Source of the DNA: Agromyces mangrovi
GTDB lineage: Bacteria; Actinomycetota; Actinomycetes; Actinomycetales; Microbacteriaceae
DNA length: 64,000 bases
Assembly: GCF_030296695.1 (NCBI RefSeq)
Contig: NZ_AP027737.1
Location: forward strand, 1,364,001 to 1,428,000
Direction of reading: 5' to 3'
The position numbers were made by a program, and so were the translations under genes. Below are positions 53,936-62,505 of this stretch, one piece after another (the stretch's first letter is position 1; the number at the start of each line of letters is the position of its first letter). The notes under the pieces are model-generated. The model saw nothing but the letters and a program-made list of their open reading frames with translations. It made no database searches and was not told the origin of the DNA.

Positions 53936-54774
53936 GCCTCGGCCCTCCCCTCGTCGAAGCCGGCGGCGTACCCCTCGTCGAAGGTCCCCCCGCCACCGGC
54001 ACCGGCCGCGGCGACCCCCGCCGCGTACCCCTCGCGCCTGCCCTGTTCGAGCGCCTCCTCGGTGCCCAGGCGGAACATGTCGCGTTCGCTCGGGCGCACG
54101 ATCGAGCGCGCACCCGGAAGATCGAGCGGGCCGACGAGGCGGCCCATGCCGCGGACGACCGCCACGGGGCATCCGCTCGCCTTGCCCTTCACGAGGTCGC
54201 CGGCGGCGGCGAGCTCGTCGGCCACGCACGGCAGCGTGACCATGAGCGGCTTGCCCGCCGCATCGGTCTGCCCGCGCAGGTCGTCGACGACGTGCACCCC
54301 GGCGGCGCCGATGGCCACGTCGGTCTGCCCCTCGCGCCACGGCCGGCCGAGCGTGTCGCTCACGATCACGCCGACCTCGGCGCCGAGCCGCTCGCGCAGG
54401 CCCGCGGCGAGCGCGCGCGCCGACGCGTCGGGGTCGACGGGCAGCAGCAGCACGGTGCCGTCGTCGGTGTTGCTCGCGTCGACGCCCGCGGCCGCGGCGA
54501 CCATCCCGAGGCGGTTCTCGACGATGCGCGTGACGCCGCCCGGGTACCCGCGCGTCGCCACGACGCGCACGGTCTCGGCGGTGATCGCGTCCTCGCGGTC
54601 GACGGCCGCGACGATGCGACCCTCGGCCTTGGACACGATCTTGGAGGTCACCACGAGGATGTCGCCGGCGGCCAGCGTGTCGCCCGCGGCATCCGCCACC
54701 AGCTCGACGAGGTCGGCACCGGGCCGCACCTCGGGCAGGCCGCCCAGCGCCCAGACCTGCATCGCCGCGCTCAT
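53932..54774 (-). CDS. cofE: F420-0:gamma-glutamyl ligase
   Basis: This 280-residue CofE adds gamma-linked glutamates to F420-0. Key segments are [52 protein letters not shown] (written here as two halves around Gly-Arg-Pro), and [11 protein letters not shown]. It stops after the ligase domain; the nitroreductase-like C-terminal domain of mycobacterial FbiB is missing. The last 35 residues carry a doubled EGYAAG motif. The start overlaps the LLM gene by four bases. Confidence 0.94.
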   Translation of the reverse strand: MSAAMQVWALGGLPEVRPGADLVELVADAAGDTLAAGDILVVTSKIVSKAEGRIVAAVDREDAITAETVRVVATRGYPGGVTRIVENRLGMVAAAAGVDASNTDDGTVLLLPVDPDASARALAAGLRERLGAEVGVIVSDTLGRPWREGQTDVAIGAAGVHVVDDLRGQTDAAGKPLMVTLPCVADELAAAGDLVKGKASGCPVAVVRGMGRLVGPLDLPGARSIVRPSERDMFRLGTEEALEQGRREGYAAGVAAAGAGGGGTFDEGYAAGFDEGRAEA

Positions 54775-55763
54775 CGGGTCACCTTCGGCAGCACCTCGCG
54801 CCCGAACACCTCGAGCCACTCGGCCTGGTTTCGGCCGACGTTGTGCAGGTAGACGCGGTCGAACCCGAGGTCGAACGCGCGCTGGATCGCGGCGCGGTGC
54901 ACGTCGGGGTCGGAGCTGATGGTGAGCCGGTCGGCCAGGTCCTCGGGGCGCACGCCGCGCGCGAGCTGCTCGAACTCGAACGGCGAGCGGATGTCGCCCT
55001 TGCCGATGCGCATGCCCGCGATGGGCCACTCGCGCATCGCGTTCGCCATGGCCTCCTCGTCGGTCGGCGCCCACGAGAGGTGGAACTGCAGCACCTTCGG
55101 CATGCGCCGCGCGTCGCGGCCCACCTCGCGGGCGCCCTCGGCGAAGCGCGCGAGCAGCAGCTCGAGGCGCTCGGGCGGGGCGTCCATGGTGATGAGGCCG
55201 TCGACGGTGCGACCGGCGCGCTTGGCCGTCACCGGGCCGCCCGCGGCGACGAGGATCTCGGGCGGGGTCTCGGGCATCGTCCAGAGCCGGGTCGACTCGA
55301 GCTTGAAGTTCGGGCCGGAGTGGCGCACGTCGCGGCCGGCCGCCGAGGCCGCGAACAGCTTCCTGATCACGTCGACGGCCTCGAACATGCGGTTGATGCG
55401 CTCGGGCGCCTCGGGCCAGTAGCGGCCGACGATGTGCTCGTTGAGCGCCTCGCCCGAGCCGATGCCGAGCCAATGCCGGCCGGGGTACATCGCGGCCATG
55501 GTGGCGCTCGCCTGGGCGACCATCGCGGGGTGCCAGCGGTAGGTGGGCGTGGTCACGCCCGGGCCCACGTCGCCCGTGGTGCGCTCGGCGATCGCGGGCA
55601 GCACGCTCCAGACGAACGCCGACTGCCCGTGGCGCGGCAGCCAGGGCTGGAAGTGGTCGGCGGCCATCACCCCGCGGAAGCCGTGCGACTCGGCGAGGGC
55701 GGCGAGCTCGACCGCCTCGGATGGGGCGAAGCGCTCGAGCATCGCGGCGTAGCCGATGTGCAC
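54771..55763 (-). CDS. LLM class F420-dependent oxidoreductase (FGD-related, TIGR03557-like)
   Basis: This 330-residue protein is related to FGD but distinct: [38 protein letters not shown] and [13 protein letters not shown] show the F420-pocket motifs. It resembles the G6PDH-family group of predicted F420 oxidoreductases. The GTG at 55763 has GGAGG at a good distance; a GTG at 55769 abuts the ribosome binding site. It leads the LLM-cofE-cofC-fgd operon, and a regulon palindrome lies 66 bases upstream. Confidence 0.88.
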   Translation of the reverse strand: MHIGYAAMLERFAPSEAVELAALAESHGFRGVMAADHFQPWLPRHGQSAFVWSVLPAIAERTTGDVGPGVTTPTYRWHPAMVAQASATMAAMYPGRHWLGIGSGEALNEHIVGRYWPEAPERINRMFEAVDVIRKLFAASAAGRDVRHSGPNFKLESTRLWTMPETPPEILVAAGGPVTAKRAGRTVDGLITMDAPPERLELLLARFAEGAREVGRDARRMPKVLQFHLSWAPTDEEAMANAMREWPIAGMRIGKGDIRSPFEFEQLARGVRPEDLADRLTISSDPDVHRAAIQRAFDLGFDRVYLHNVGRNQAEWLEVFGREVLPKVTR

Positions 55764-55828
55764 TGACACTCCTCCATCCTTTCACCGGTCGTCTGCGGTG
55801 CGACCGTGGCCGCCGCAGCCAGTCTGTC

Positions 55829-55841
55829 GGATACTGGATCC
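55829..55841. promoter_or_regulatory. Regulon site, GGATAC-T-GGATCC
   Basis: This 13-base site matches the palindromes at 34399 and 34512 except for one base in the right arm. It lies between the GntR gene and the F420 operon, upstream of the latter. Confidence 0.7.
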
Positions 55842-55934
55842 AAAAAGCAAGAAGGGCGAGCGGATGCCTCGCGCGAGGCGCCCGCACACGGCCCGGACGG
55901 GCAGCGGCCACCCGCGCATCGCGCGTCGCGCCGA

Positions 55935-56705
55935 CTACGCCCCGACGCGCTCCTGCGCCTCGGTCTCGAGCAGCGCGAGCACGGCGTCGCGCACCGACTC
56001 GAGGTGCTCGCGCAGCACGGCGAGCGCGTGGTCGACGTCACCCGCCTCGACGGCGTCGATGAGGTGCTCGTGCGAGTGCGAGTGCTCGGCACCCTCGTCG
56101 CCGACCAGCCGCCAGCCCAGCACGTACCGGCCGACCTTGAGCTTCAGCTGCTCGATGGTCTCCCACAGCACCGGATGCCGCTCGGCGTCGTAGAGCACCG
56201 CGTAGAACTCCGTGCGGGCGTCGATGAACCCGCCGCCCTCCTGCTCGGCGTCGACGGCTCGGCTGAGCTCGCGCATGCGCGCGAGCCGCTCGGGCGTCAT
56301 GTGCGCCATCGAGCGCCGCAGCGCCTCGAGCTCGAGCAGGGTGCGGATGTCGTACACCTCGCGCGCCTGCTCGACCGACACCGACTTCACGACCGCGCCA
56401 CGGCGGTCCTGCAGCTCGACCAGGCCATCGGCCTCGAGCTGGATGAGCGCCGAGCGCACGGGCACGCGCGAGACGCCGATGAGCTCGGCAAGCGTCTCCT
56501 GCCGCAGCTTCTGCCCCGGCAGCAACGCACCGCTCAGGATCGCGTCGCGGATGATGTCGTAGGCCATGACCCCGACCGACCGGTAGCCGGACGAGTGCTG
56601 TCCGGCGAGGCGCCGCAGCGCCTCCGCGCCGCCATCGGAGCTCGTCGCCCCCGCGGCATCCGTCGCCTGATCGCCCGCCTTCGCCTGCCCTGCGCGTGCA
56701 TTCAT
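55935..56705 (-). CDS. GntR family regulator, FadR subfamily (FCD domain)
   Basis: This 256-residue regulator has an N-terminal winged helix at about residues 40-105 ([41 protein letters not shown]; the recognition part is the [10 protein letters not shown] end) and an all-helical FCD ligand domain with metal-site His/Asp candidates ([32 protein letters not shown]). ATG at 56705. A palindrome half-match lies 26 bases upstream, consistent with autoregulation. It is the only FadR-type protein in the window and the best candidate for the GGATnCnGnATCC sites. Confidence 0.92.
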   Translation of the reverse strand: MNARAGQAKAGDQATDAAGATSSDGGAEALRRLAGQHSSGYRSVGVMAYDIIRDAILSGALLPGQKLRQETLAELIGVSRVPVRSALIQLEADGLVELQDRRGAVVKSVSVEQAREVYDIRTLLELEALRRSMAHMTPERLARMRELSRAVDAEQEGGGFIDARTEFYAVLYDAERHPVLWETIEQLKLKVGRYVLGWRLVGDEGAEHSHSHEHLIDAVEAGDVDHALAVLREHLESVRDAVLALLETEAQERVGA

Positions 56706-56730
56706 GCTGCGACCGTACCGGACTCGAGGC

Positions 56731-56742
56731 GATTCTGTATCC
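56731..56742. promoter_or_regulatory. Regulon half-conserved site, GATTC-T-GTATCC
   Basis: The right arm GTATCC is intact and the left arm has two changes against the consensus. Located in the GntR promoter, between it and the divergent DUF6328 gene; consistent with weaker autoregulation. Confidence 0.55.
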
Positions 56743-56816
56743 AATATTCATCGATTCGACGGATCGGTCGCGTCAACCCCTTGAGCCCGCACCCGGTCGC
56801 GGAGCACGATTCGACC

Positions 56817-57410
56817 ATGACGGCGGCAGACCACGCACGCGACGGGGAGCACGACGAGCGCGGCCCGAGGGCATCCGATGCCGACTCCCGTGACGCGGAG
56901 CGCGACGAGACGCGCACCGAGCGGCTCGACCGCAACTGGGGCGACATCCTCCAGGAGGTGCGCGTCTCGCTCACGGGCACGCAGCTGATCGGCGGGTTCC
57001 TGCTCGCGGTCGCGTTCCAGCAGCGGTTCACCGAGATGGATGCCGCGCAGCTGGCGCTCTACCTCGTGCTCGTCGCGCTCTCCGGGCTCGCGACCGTGCT
57101 CGGGCTCGGCGTGGTCGCGGTGCACCGCGCGTACTTCGGCAAGCGGGTCAAGGACCACGTCGTGCGCATCGGCAACCGCTACCTCGTGGCGCACCTGGTG
57201 GTCGTCGCGCTGCTCGTGCTGGGGGTGACGACGCTGCTGTTCGACTGGACGCTCGGGCGGGTCGCCGGCGCCGTTGCGCTCGTCGCGGGCGCGATCGGCC
57301 TGGCCCTGTTCTGGCTCGTGCTGCCGCGGCTCGGCATGCGGCGCGGGGAGGCTGGGGGACGGCACGGCGAGGTGCTCGCGCAGGCCGACGAGGTCGGTCG
57401 GCGCGCCTAG
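56817..57410 (+). CDS. DUF6328 family membrane protein
   Basis: This 197-residue protein has a charged cytosolic N-terminus of about 40 residues, then the RNWGDILQEVRVSLTGTQLIGGF motif (named by ends), and about four TM helices between residues 60 and 165. The NW.. ELRV..TG.Q...GFLL pattern and following AFQQRF are typical of DUF6328. Function is unknown. ATG at 56817; no clear ribosome binding site. Confidence 0.82.
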   Translation: MTAADHARDGEHDERGPRASDADSRDAERDETRTERLDRNWGDILQEVRVSLTGTQLIGGFLLAVAFQQRFTEMDAAQLALYLVLVALSGLATVLGLGVVAVHRAYFGKRVKDHVVRIGNRYLVAHLVVVALLVLGVTTLLFDWTLGRVAGAVALVAGAIGLALFWLVLPRLGMRRGEAGGRHGEVLAQADEVGRRA

Positions 57411-57420
57411 GCTGGAGCCC

Positions 57421-58263
57421 ATGCGCATCGCCACCTGGAACGTCAACTCGATCCGCGCCCGATCGGGTCGCGTCGTCGACTGGCTGGTCCGGGAGGACGT
57501 GGACGTGCTCGCCATGCAGGAGATCAAGTGCAAGCCCGAGCAGTTCCCGATCGAGGCGTTCGAGGCCGCGGGGTACGAGCTCGCGATCCACGGGCTGAAC
57601 CAGTGGAACGGGGTGGCCATCGCCAGCCGCGTCGGGCTCGACGACATCGAGACCGAGTTCCCCGGCATGCCCGGCTTCCAGAAGGGGCACGAGGGGCCGG
57701 ACCTGCCGCGCGAGGCGCGTGCCATCGCGGCGACGGTCGACGGCGTGCGCGCCTGGAGCCTGTACGTGCCGAACGGCCGCAGCCTCGCCGACCCGCACTA
57801 CGTCTACAAGCTCGACTGGCTGGCCGCGCTCACCGAGCACACGCGCGCCGAGACCGCCGCGCACCCGGAGCGGCCGTTCACCCTCATGGGCGACTTCAAC
57901 ATCGCCCCGTTCGACGAGGACAACGGCGACCCCGCGGTCGTCGAAGGCGCGACCACGCACGTCTCGCCCGCCGAGCGCACGGCCTTCGCCGAACTCACCG
58001 GCGCCGGCGTCACCGACGTCGTGCGCCCGCTCGTGCCCGAGGGCTACACCTACTGGGACTACAAGCAGCTGAAGTTCCCGCGCAACGAGGGCCTGCGCAT
58101 CGACTTCGTGCTGGGCTCCGAGGCGTTCGCCGACGTCGTCACGAGCGCCTCGATCCACCGCAACGAGCGCAAGGGCGACGCGCCGAGCGACCACGTGCCG
58201 GTGCTCGTCGAGCTCGACCTCGACTCCGGGGGCGACGACGACGTCCCCATGATCTTCGGATAG
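57421..58263 (+). CDS. xth: Exodeoxyribonuclease III / AP endonuclease
   Basis: This 280-residue EEP-family nuclease removes 3' blocks and incises abasic sites in base excision repair. Motifs in order are ATWNVNSIRAR (residues 4-14), MQEIKCK with the metal Glu near 36, the catalytic Tyr in LYVPNGR, GDFNIAP with Asp/Asn, and the terminal PSDHVPV with the catalytic Asp-His. The start at 57421 leaves ten bases after the preceding stop. Confidence 0.94.
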   Translation: MRIATWNVNSIRARSGRVVDWLVREDVDVLAMQEIKCKPEQFPIEAFEAAGYELAIHGLNQWNGVAIASRVGLDDIETEFPGMPGFQKGHEGPDLPREARAIAATVDGVRAWSLYVPNGRSLADPHYVYKLDWLAALTEHTRAETAAHPERPFTLMGDFNIAPFDEDNGDPAVVEGATTHVSPAERTAFAELTGAGVTDVVRPLVPEGYTYWDYKQLKFPRNEGLRIDFVLGSEAFADVVTSASIHRNERKGDAPSDHVPVLVELDLDSGGDDDVPMIFG

Positions 58264-58272
58264 GACCAGCGC

Positions 58273-60032
58273 ATGTCGGGGGGCAGGGCGGTTCGGGTCG
58301 CGGGGGCGGCGGCTGTGCTCGCGGTGGCGCTCGTCGGGTGCACCTGGCCGGGCGACGAGCAGGTTCCGGATGCCACGCAGGAGCCGCTCCCGGCGGTGCA
58401 GACCGCGTCCGCGGCCGACGTCGCGGTCGTCGATCAGGCGGACCCGGCCGAGGCGGCCGCCGCCGCGAGCGCGGCGTTCTTCGCCTCGTCGCCCGTCGCG
58501 GTGCTCGCCGGGCCGGACCTCGACGACCAGGTCGCGGCCGCGTCGATCGCGGTGGCGCTCGGCGTGCCGATGCTGCTCGGCGACGCGGCGACGGATGCCG
58601 CTGGGTCGACGGATGATGCCGGATCGACGGATGCCCCTGAGGCCGAGCCCTCCGCTTCGCCCGACGCGACCGCCGACGCCGGCGCTCCCGCCGCCCCGGC
58701 AGGCGCGGAGCTCGACCGCCTCGGCGCCACCTGGGCCGTGACCGTGGGCGCCGCCGCGCCCGGGGGCGACATCACCACCGTCGACGTGGACCCGGCGGAC
58801 CCCGACGCGGCCGCGGCGGCGCTCGGCATCGTCCTGGAAGCCGCACCGGTCGACGGCGACCCGCTCGATGCGGTCGCCGCACTCGACCCGGGCGGCTCCG
58901 CGCTCCTCGCCGAACCGGGCACGCCCGCGTCACCGGCGCCCACGGCCACCGACGACGCTGGGGCGCCGCCCACCCTCCCCGACGTCACGCGCGCCGCGCC
59001 GCTCGACACCACGACGCTCGTCGCGATCGACGACGACGCGCAGCTGCCCGCGGTGGCGAACGCGCGCGCCTCCGGGGCATCCGTCGCCCTGCTCCCCCGG
59101 ACGACCCGCGACTGCTCGCGTCAGGTGCGGTGATCGAGCAGCTCGCTGCGACGGGCGGTCCGGTCGTGCTGGCCAGTGCGGCGTTCGCCGCGCAGGAGTC
59201 GCTCGAGTGGCAGGTGCGCTCCGCGCGCACCGGGGAGCAGTTGCCGGGCGGAGGCCAGCTGCTGTTCCCCGAGCACATGCTCGTGCTGGAATACGGGCTG
59301 CCCGGCGAGCCCGTGCTCGGCATCCTCGGCGAGCAGGGCCTCGAGGAGTCGATCGCCCGCGCCGAGGGACTCGCGGCGGCGTACGAGCCGCTCACCGACC
59401 GCACGGTCATGCCCGGGTTCGAGATCATCACCACCGTGGCATCCGGCTCGCCCACCGACGACGGCGACTTCTCGAGCGAGCCCGACGCCGAGGGCCTGCG
59501 CCCGTGGGTGGAGGCGGCCGGCGAGGCCGGACTCTACGTCGTGCTCGACCTGCAGCCCGGGCGCGACACGTTCCCCGCGCAGCTCGCGCAGTACGAGTCG
59601 CTGCTCGAGTACCCATGGGTCGGCCTCGCGCTCGACCCCGAGTGGCGGCTCGAGCCCGACCAGCGGCACCTCGTGAACATCGGCCAGGTCGAGGCCGCCG
59701 AGGTCAACGACGTCATCGACGAACTCGCCCGCATCTGCGACGAGCACGACCTGCCGCCGAAACTGCTCATCCTGCACCAGTTCCGGCTCGACATGATCCT
59801 GAACCGCGACGACGTCGACACGACCCGGCCCGAGGTCACCGTGCTGATCCACGCCGACGGCCAGGGCTCGCAGCCGGCGAAGCAGGCGACCTGGCGTGCG
59901 CTCCACCAGAACGCGCCCGAGGGCGTCTTCTGGGGCTGGAAGAACTTCATCGACGAGGATGCCCCGATGCTCACGCCCGAGCAGACGATGCAGCAGGTCG
60001 ACCCGGTGCCCGACCTCGTCTCGTACCAGTAG
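58273..60032 (+). CDS. Large secreted lipoprotein of unknown function, frameshifted
   Basis: Reconstructed length is 586 residues. A signal peptide with lipobox ALVGC (near residue 23) is followed by about 280 residues rich in Ala, Asp, Thr and Pro with repeated GSTDDAGSTDAP-like segments. A folded domain of about 300 residues follows, with WVEAAGEAGLYVVLDLQPG, LALDPEWRLEPDQ and LLILHQFRLDMI, suggesting a TIM-barrel-like fold. The frame breaks at the C-run 59094-59098; adding one base reads LLPPDDPRLLASGAVIEQL. No family was recognised with certainty. Confidence 0.72.
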
Positions 60033-60092
60033 GCCGCCTCGATCGACGCGGGCCGGCCGCACCCGGCCGCTCTCGGGGTCCGACCTGCTGCT

Positions 60093-61565
60093 TCACCAGG
60101 CCAGCTCGTACCGTGGCGCGTCCTCACCCGGCGGTCCCAGGCGGGGCTGCGCACGCAGGATGTCCACCCCTCCACCGCCCATCGGGCGCGAGAGGACGTC
60201 CGGGCCGAGGTATCTCACCTTGCGACCGTCTTCCAGGAGCGTCTCGCTCGGCGTGCGGTCCGTGACGATCTCGCAGGTCGGGGACGTGGGACGAAGCTCC
60301 AGGCGACGGCCACCGAAGCGACCTGCGTGGAGGGTGACGGTACAGGCTCTGCCCTCCGGCCCGCCGAGGAGGCGCAGTACCCAGCGGTCTTCGGAACGCT
60401 CGAGGCGAACGCGCCAGGCACCCCCGGACGTCTCGACGTCGATGTCGCCGGCATGCAGCAGGTCGATCGAGACCCCGCCGTCCTCGGCCCGGGCGGTCGA
60501 CTCCCGCGCCTCGGACAGGCCGACCGCGCCGCGCATGGTGCAGCACCAGCGGGCGTCGGGGTGGATCACGGCGATGACCGGGTCTTCGGGCGTGGCGATG
60601 CGGTCGAGGCCGAAGCTGCCGTCGTCCCGCTGGGCGAAGCCGAGTGCGCTGTGCTCGATGCGCTCCGCGTCGCGGAGGTAGTCGTCGTCTCCCGTGATGC
60701 GCCAGAGCGCGAGTGCGAGGCCGAGGGCGTCGACCATCGCACACGGTTCGGTCCAGGAGTCGGGGCGCCCGAACCAGTTGAACGTCGCGGCATTGAGCGT
60801 CCTGGCCGAGCCCGCGTATGCGGCGTACACCTGTCGGGCAACGTGCAGCGCACTGGCGTCCCCGCGATGCTCCGCCAACTGGGCGAGTGCCCTCGCAGCG
60901 GAGAGCGTCGCATGCAACTGGGCGCCCTCCGCCACGACGTCGAGTCCGTCCACCAGGAGCTCGAGTCCGGTGATCGCGCCCCGGATGTCCGCTCGCTCGG
61001 TCGCCAGATAGGCCGGCACCAACGCGTTCAGGGCCAGCAGCACGCACCAGGTGTCGGTGGAGACGCGCCAGCCGTCGCGCCCGTCGATCAGGTGGCCGGA
61101 TGCCGCCCCGTCGGTCGTCGAGCGCCGCCCGCGCGGGTACGTGTCGAGTCGAGCGAGCGCGGGAAGCAGCAACGTGTCCACGATGCGAAGCGCTGCCGCC
61201 GTTGCTCGCGGCTCGGAGCGCTGAAGCAATCCGGACACGACCCACCCGTGGCAGGCGACCTGCTGCTCGTCGATCGTGTCGCCCAGCGGAGCGCCGAAGC
61301 AGCCGTACGGGTCGAGCGCCTCCAGAATCGCCTCGCAGAGTTCCGCAGCCCGCTCGGCGGTGGGGGCGCCGAGCCGCTCGAGGCGGCTGAGCGCGAGCAG
61401 CAATCGGCCGGCCACGTCTCCCGGCCAGTCGCTGGCCAGCGACTCGCGGATGACCGCGTCGACCGCATAGTCGTCCGCGAGGAGGCGCGATACCGATGCC
61501 GCCAGCGCACGGTCGTCGGAGGGGTTGGGAGCGAACGTTGGCGGGGCGAAGCGCACGTCTGTCAT
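60093..61565 (-). CDS. Putative glycoside hydrolase, (alpha/alpha)6 barrel, GH127/DUF1680-like
   Basis: This 490-residue protein has helical-barrel features: repeated ALALWRITGDDDYLRDAERIEHSALG-type helices (part shown) and Trp/Asp-rich loops. SWTEPCAMVDAL and WCCTMRGAVGL supply a Glu and three Cys in the order seen at the zinc-cysteine site of GH127 beta-L-arabinofuranosidases, but overall similarity is low. The C-terminal 110 residues look like a beta-sandwich. The start overlaps the aldo/keto reductase stop by four bases. The substrate is unknown. Confidence 0.65.
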   Translation of the reverse strand: MTDVRFAPPTFAPNPSDDRALAASVSRLLADDYAVDAVIRESLASDWPGDVAGRLLLALSRLERLGAPTAERAAELCEAILEALDPYGCFGAPLGDTIDEQQVACHGWVVSGLLQRSEPRATAAALRIVDTLLLPALARLDTYPRGRRSTTDGAASGHLIDGRDGWRVSTDTWCVLLALNALVPAYLATERADIRGAITGLELLVDGLDVVAEGAQLHATLSAARALAQLAEHRGDASALHVARQVYAAYAGSARTLNAATFNWFGRPDSWTEPCAMVDALGLALALWRITGDDDYLRDAERIEHSALGFAQRDDGSFGLDRIATPEDPVIAVIHPDARWCCTMRGAVGLSEARESTARAEDGGVSIDLLHAGDIDVETSGGAWRVRLERSEDRWVLRLLGGPEGRACTVTLHAGRFGGRRLELRPTSPTCEIVTDRTPSETLLEDGRKVRYLGPDVLSRPMGGGGVDILRAQPRLGPPGEDAPRYELAW

Positions 61566-62446
61566 GGGAGCCAGTCCCCTGGCACGGCCTCGGCGTCGAG
61601 CACCGCCGCCTCGGCATCAGACAGTTCGATGCCGATCGCATCGGCGATACCGGCGCCGTACCTCGGCCGGCCGGCACCGGGGATCGGGATGATCGCGTCG
61701 TTCCGGTGCAGGAGCCAGGCGAGCACGAAGACGTGCAGCGGAATCCCGAGTTCGGTGGCCAGTGCCCGGGTGTTCGGCAGGGAGTCGAGGAAACGGCCGG
61801 AGCGGCCGCGTCCTCCGAAGGGCGAGTGCGCGAGATACGAGAGACCATGCTTGGCCGCATACTCGACCACCGGCTGATCAGCCAGCCGCAGCGGCGAGTA
61901 TGCGTTCTGCACGGACGCGATCGCGGCGACCGAGCGCGCTCGCTCGAGTTGCTCGAGATCGAAGTTGGAGACTCCGATGTGCTCGACCAGCCCGTCGCGC
62001 TGGAAGTCGGCCAGCGTGCCGACGGCCTCTTCCACGGGGACCTGCGGATCGGGGTGATGGAGCTGGTAGAGCCCGATGCGCTCGACCCCGAGCGTCCGCA
62101 GGCTGGTCTCCAGGTGTCGCCGCAGGGTGCTCCGGTCGTTGGAGATGCGCATGCCGTCCGGTGTGCGCCAGTGCCCGCCCTTCGTGGCGACGAGAACCCG
62201 TTCGCGGTCGGGATGCGCGGCGAGCGCGGTCGCCACCATGCGCTCGTTGTGCGACTCCTCGTCGAGGGTCGTGTACGCGTGAGCGGTGTCGATCAACGTG
62301 ATGCCCGCGTCGATTGCAGCGTGGATCGTCGCGATCGACCGCGCCTCGTCCGGTTCATCCACCAGTGACCACTGCACGCCGCCGAGGCCGACGGCGCTCA
62401 CCTCGCTCTCGCCGATCCGGCGGGTCTTCACGCTCGTGCCGTTCAT
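61562..62446 (-). CDS. Aldo/keto reductase
   Basis: This 294-residue NADPH-dependent TIM-barrel reductase has the catalytic Asp and Tyr in IDTAHAYTT, Lys in VLVATKGG, His in LYQLHHPD, and NADPH-binding IPIPGAGRP near the C-terminus. ATG at 62446 follows GAAGGAGAAAG. It is part of an operon with two barrel-type carbohydrate proteins, so a sugar or sugar-derived aldehyde/ketone is a plausible substrate. Confidence 0.9.
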   Translation of the reverse strand: MNGTSVKTRRIGESEVSAVGLGGVQWSLVDEPDEARSIATIHAAIDAGITLIDTAHAYTTLDEESHNERMVATALAAHPDRERVLVATKGGHWRTPDGMRISNDRSTLRRHLETSLRTLGVERIGLYQLHHPDPQVPVEEAVGTLADFQRDGLVEHIGVSNFDLEQLERARSVAAIASVQNAYSPLRLADQPVVEYAAKHGLSYLAHSPFGGRGRSGRFLDSLPNTRALATELGIPLHVFVLAWLLHRNDAIIPIPGAGRPRYGAGIADAIGIELSDAEAAVLDAEAVPGDWLP

Positions 62447-62505
62447 CTTTCTCCTTCGATGGTGCATGCGATTCAGGTCGGGTCGCGACACGCGCCGGGC
62501 ATCCG

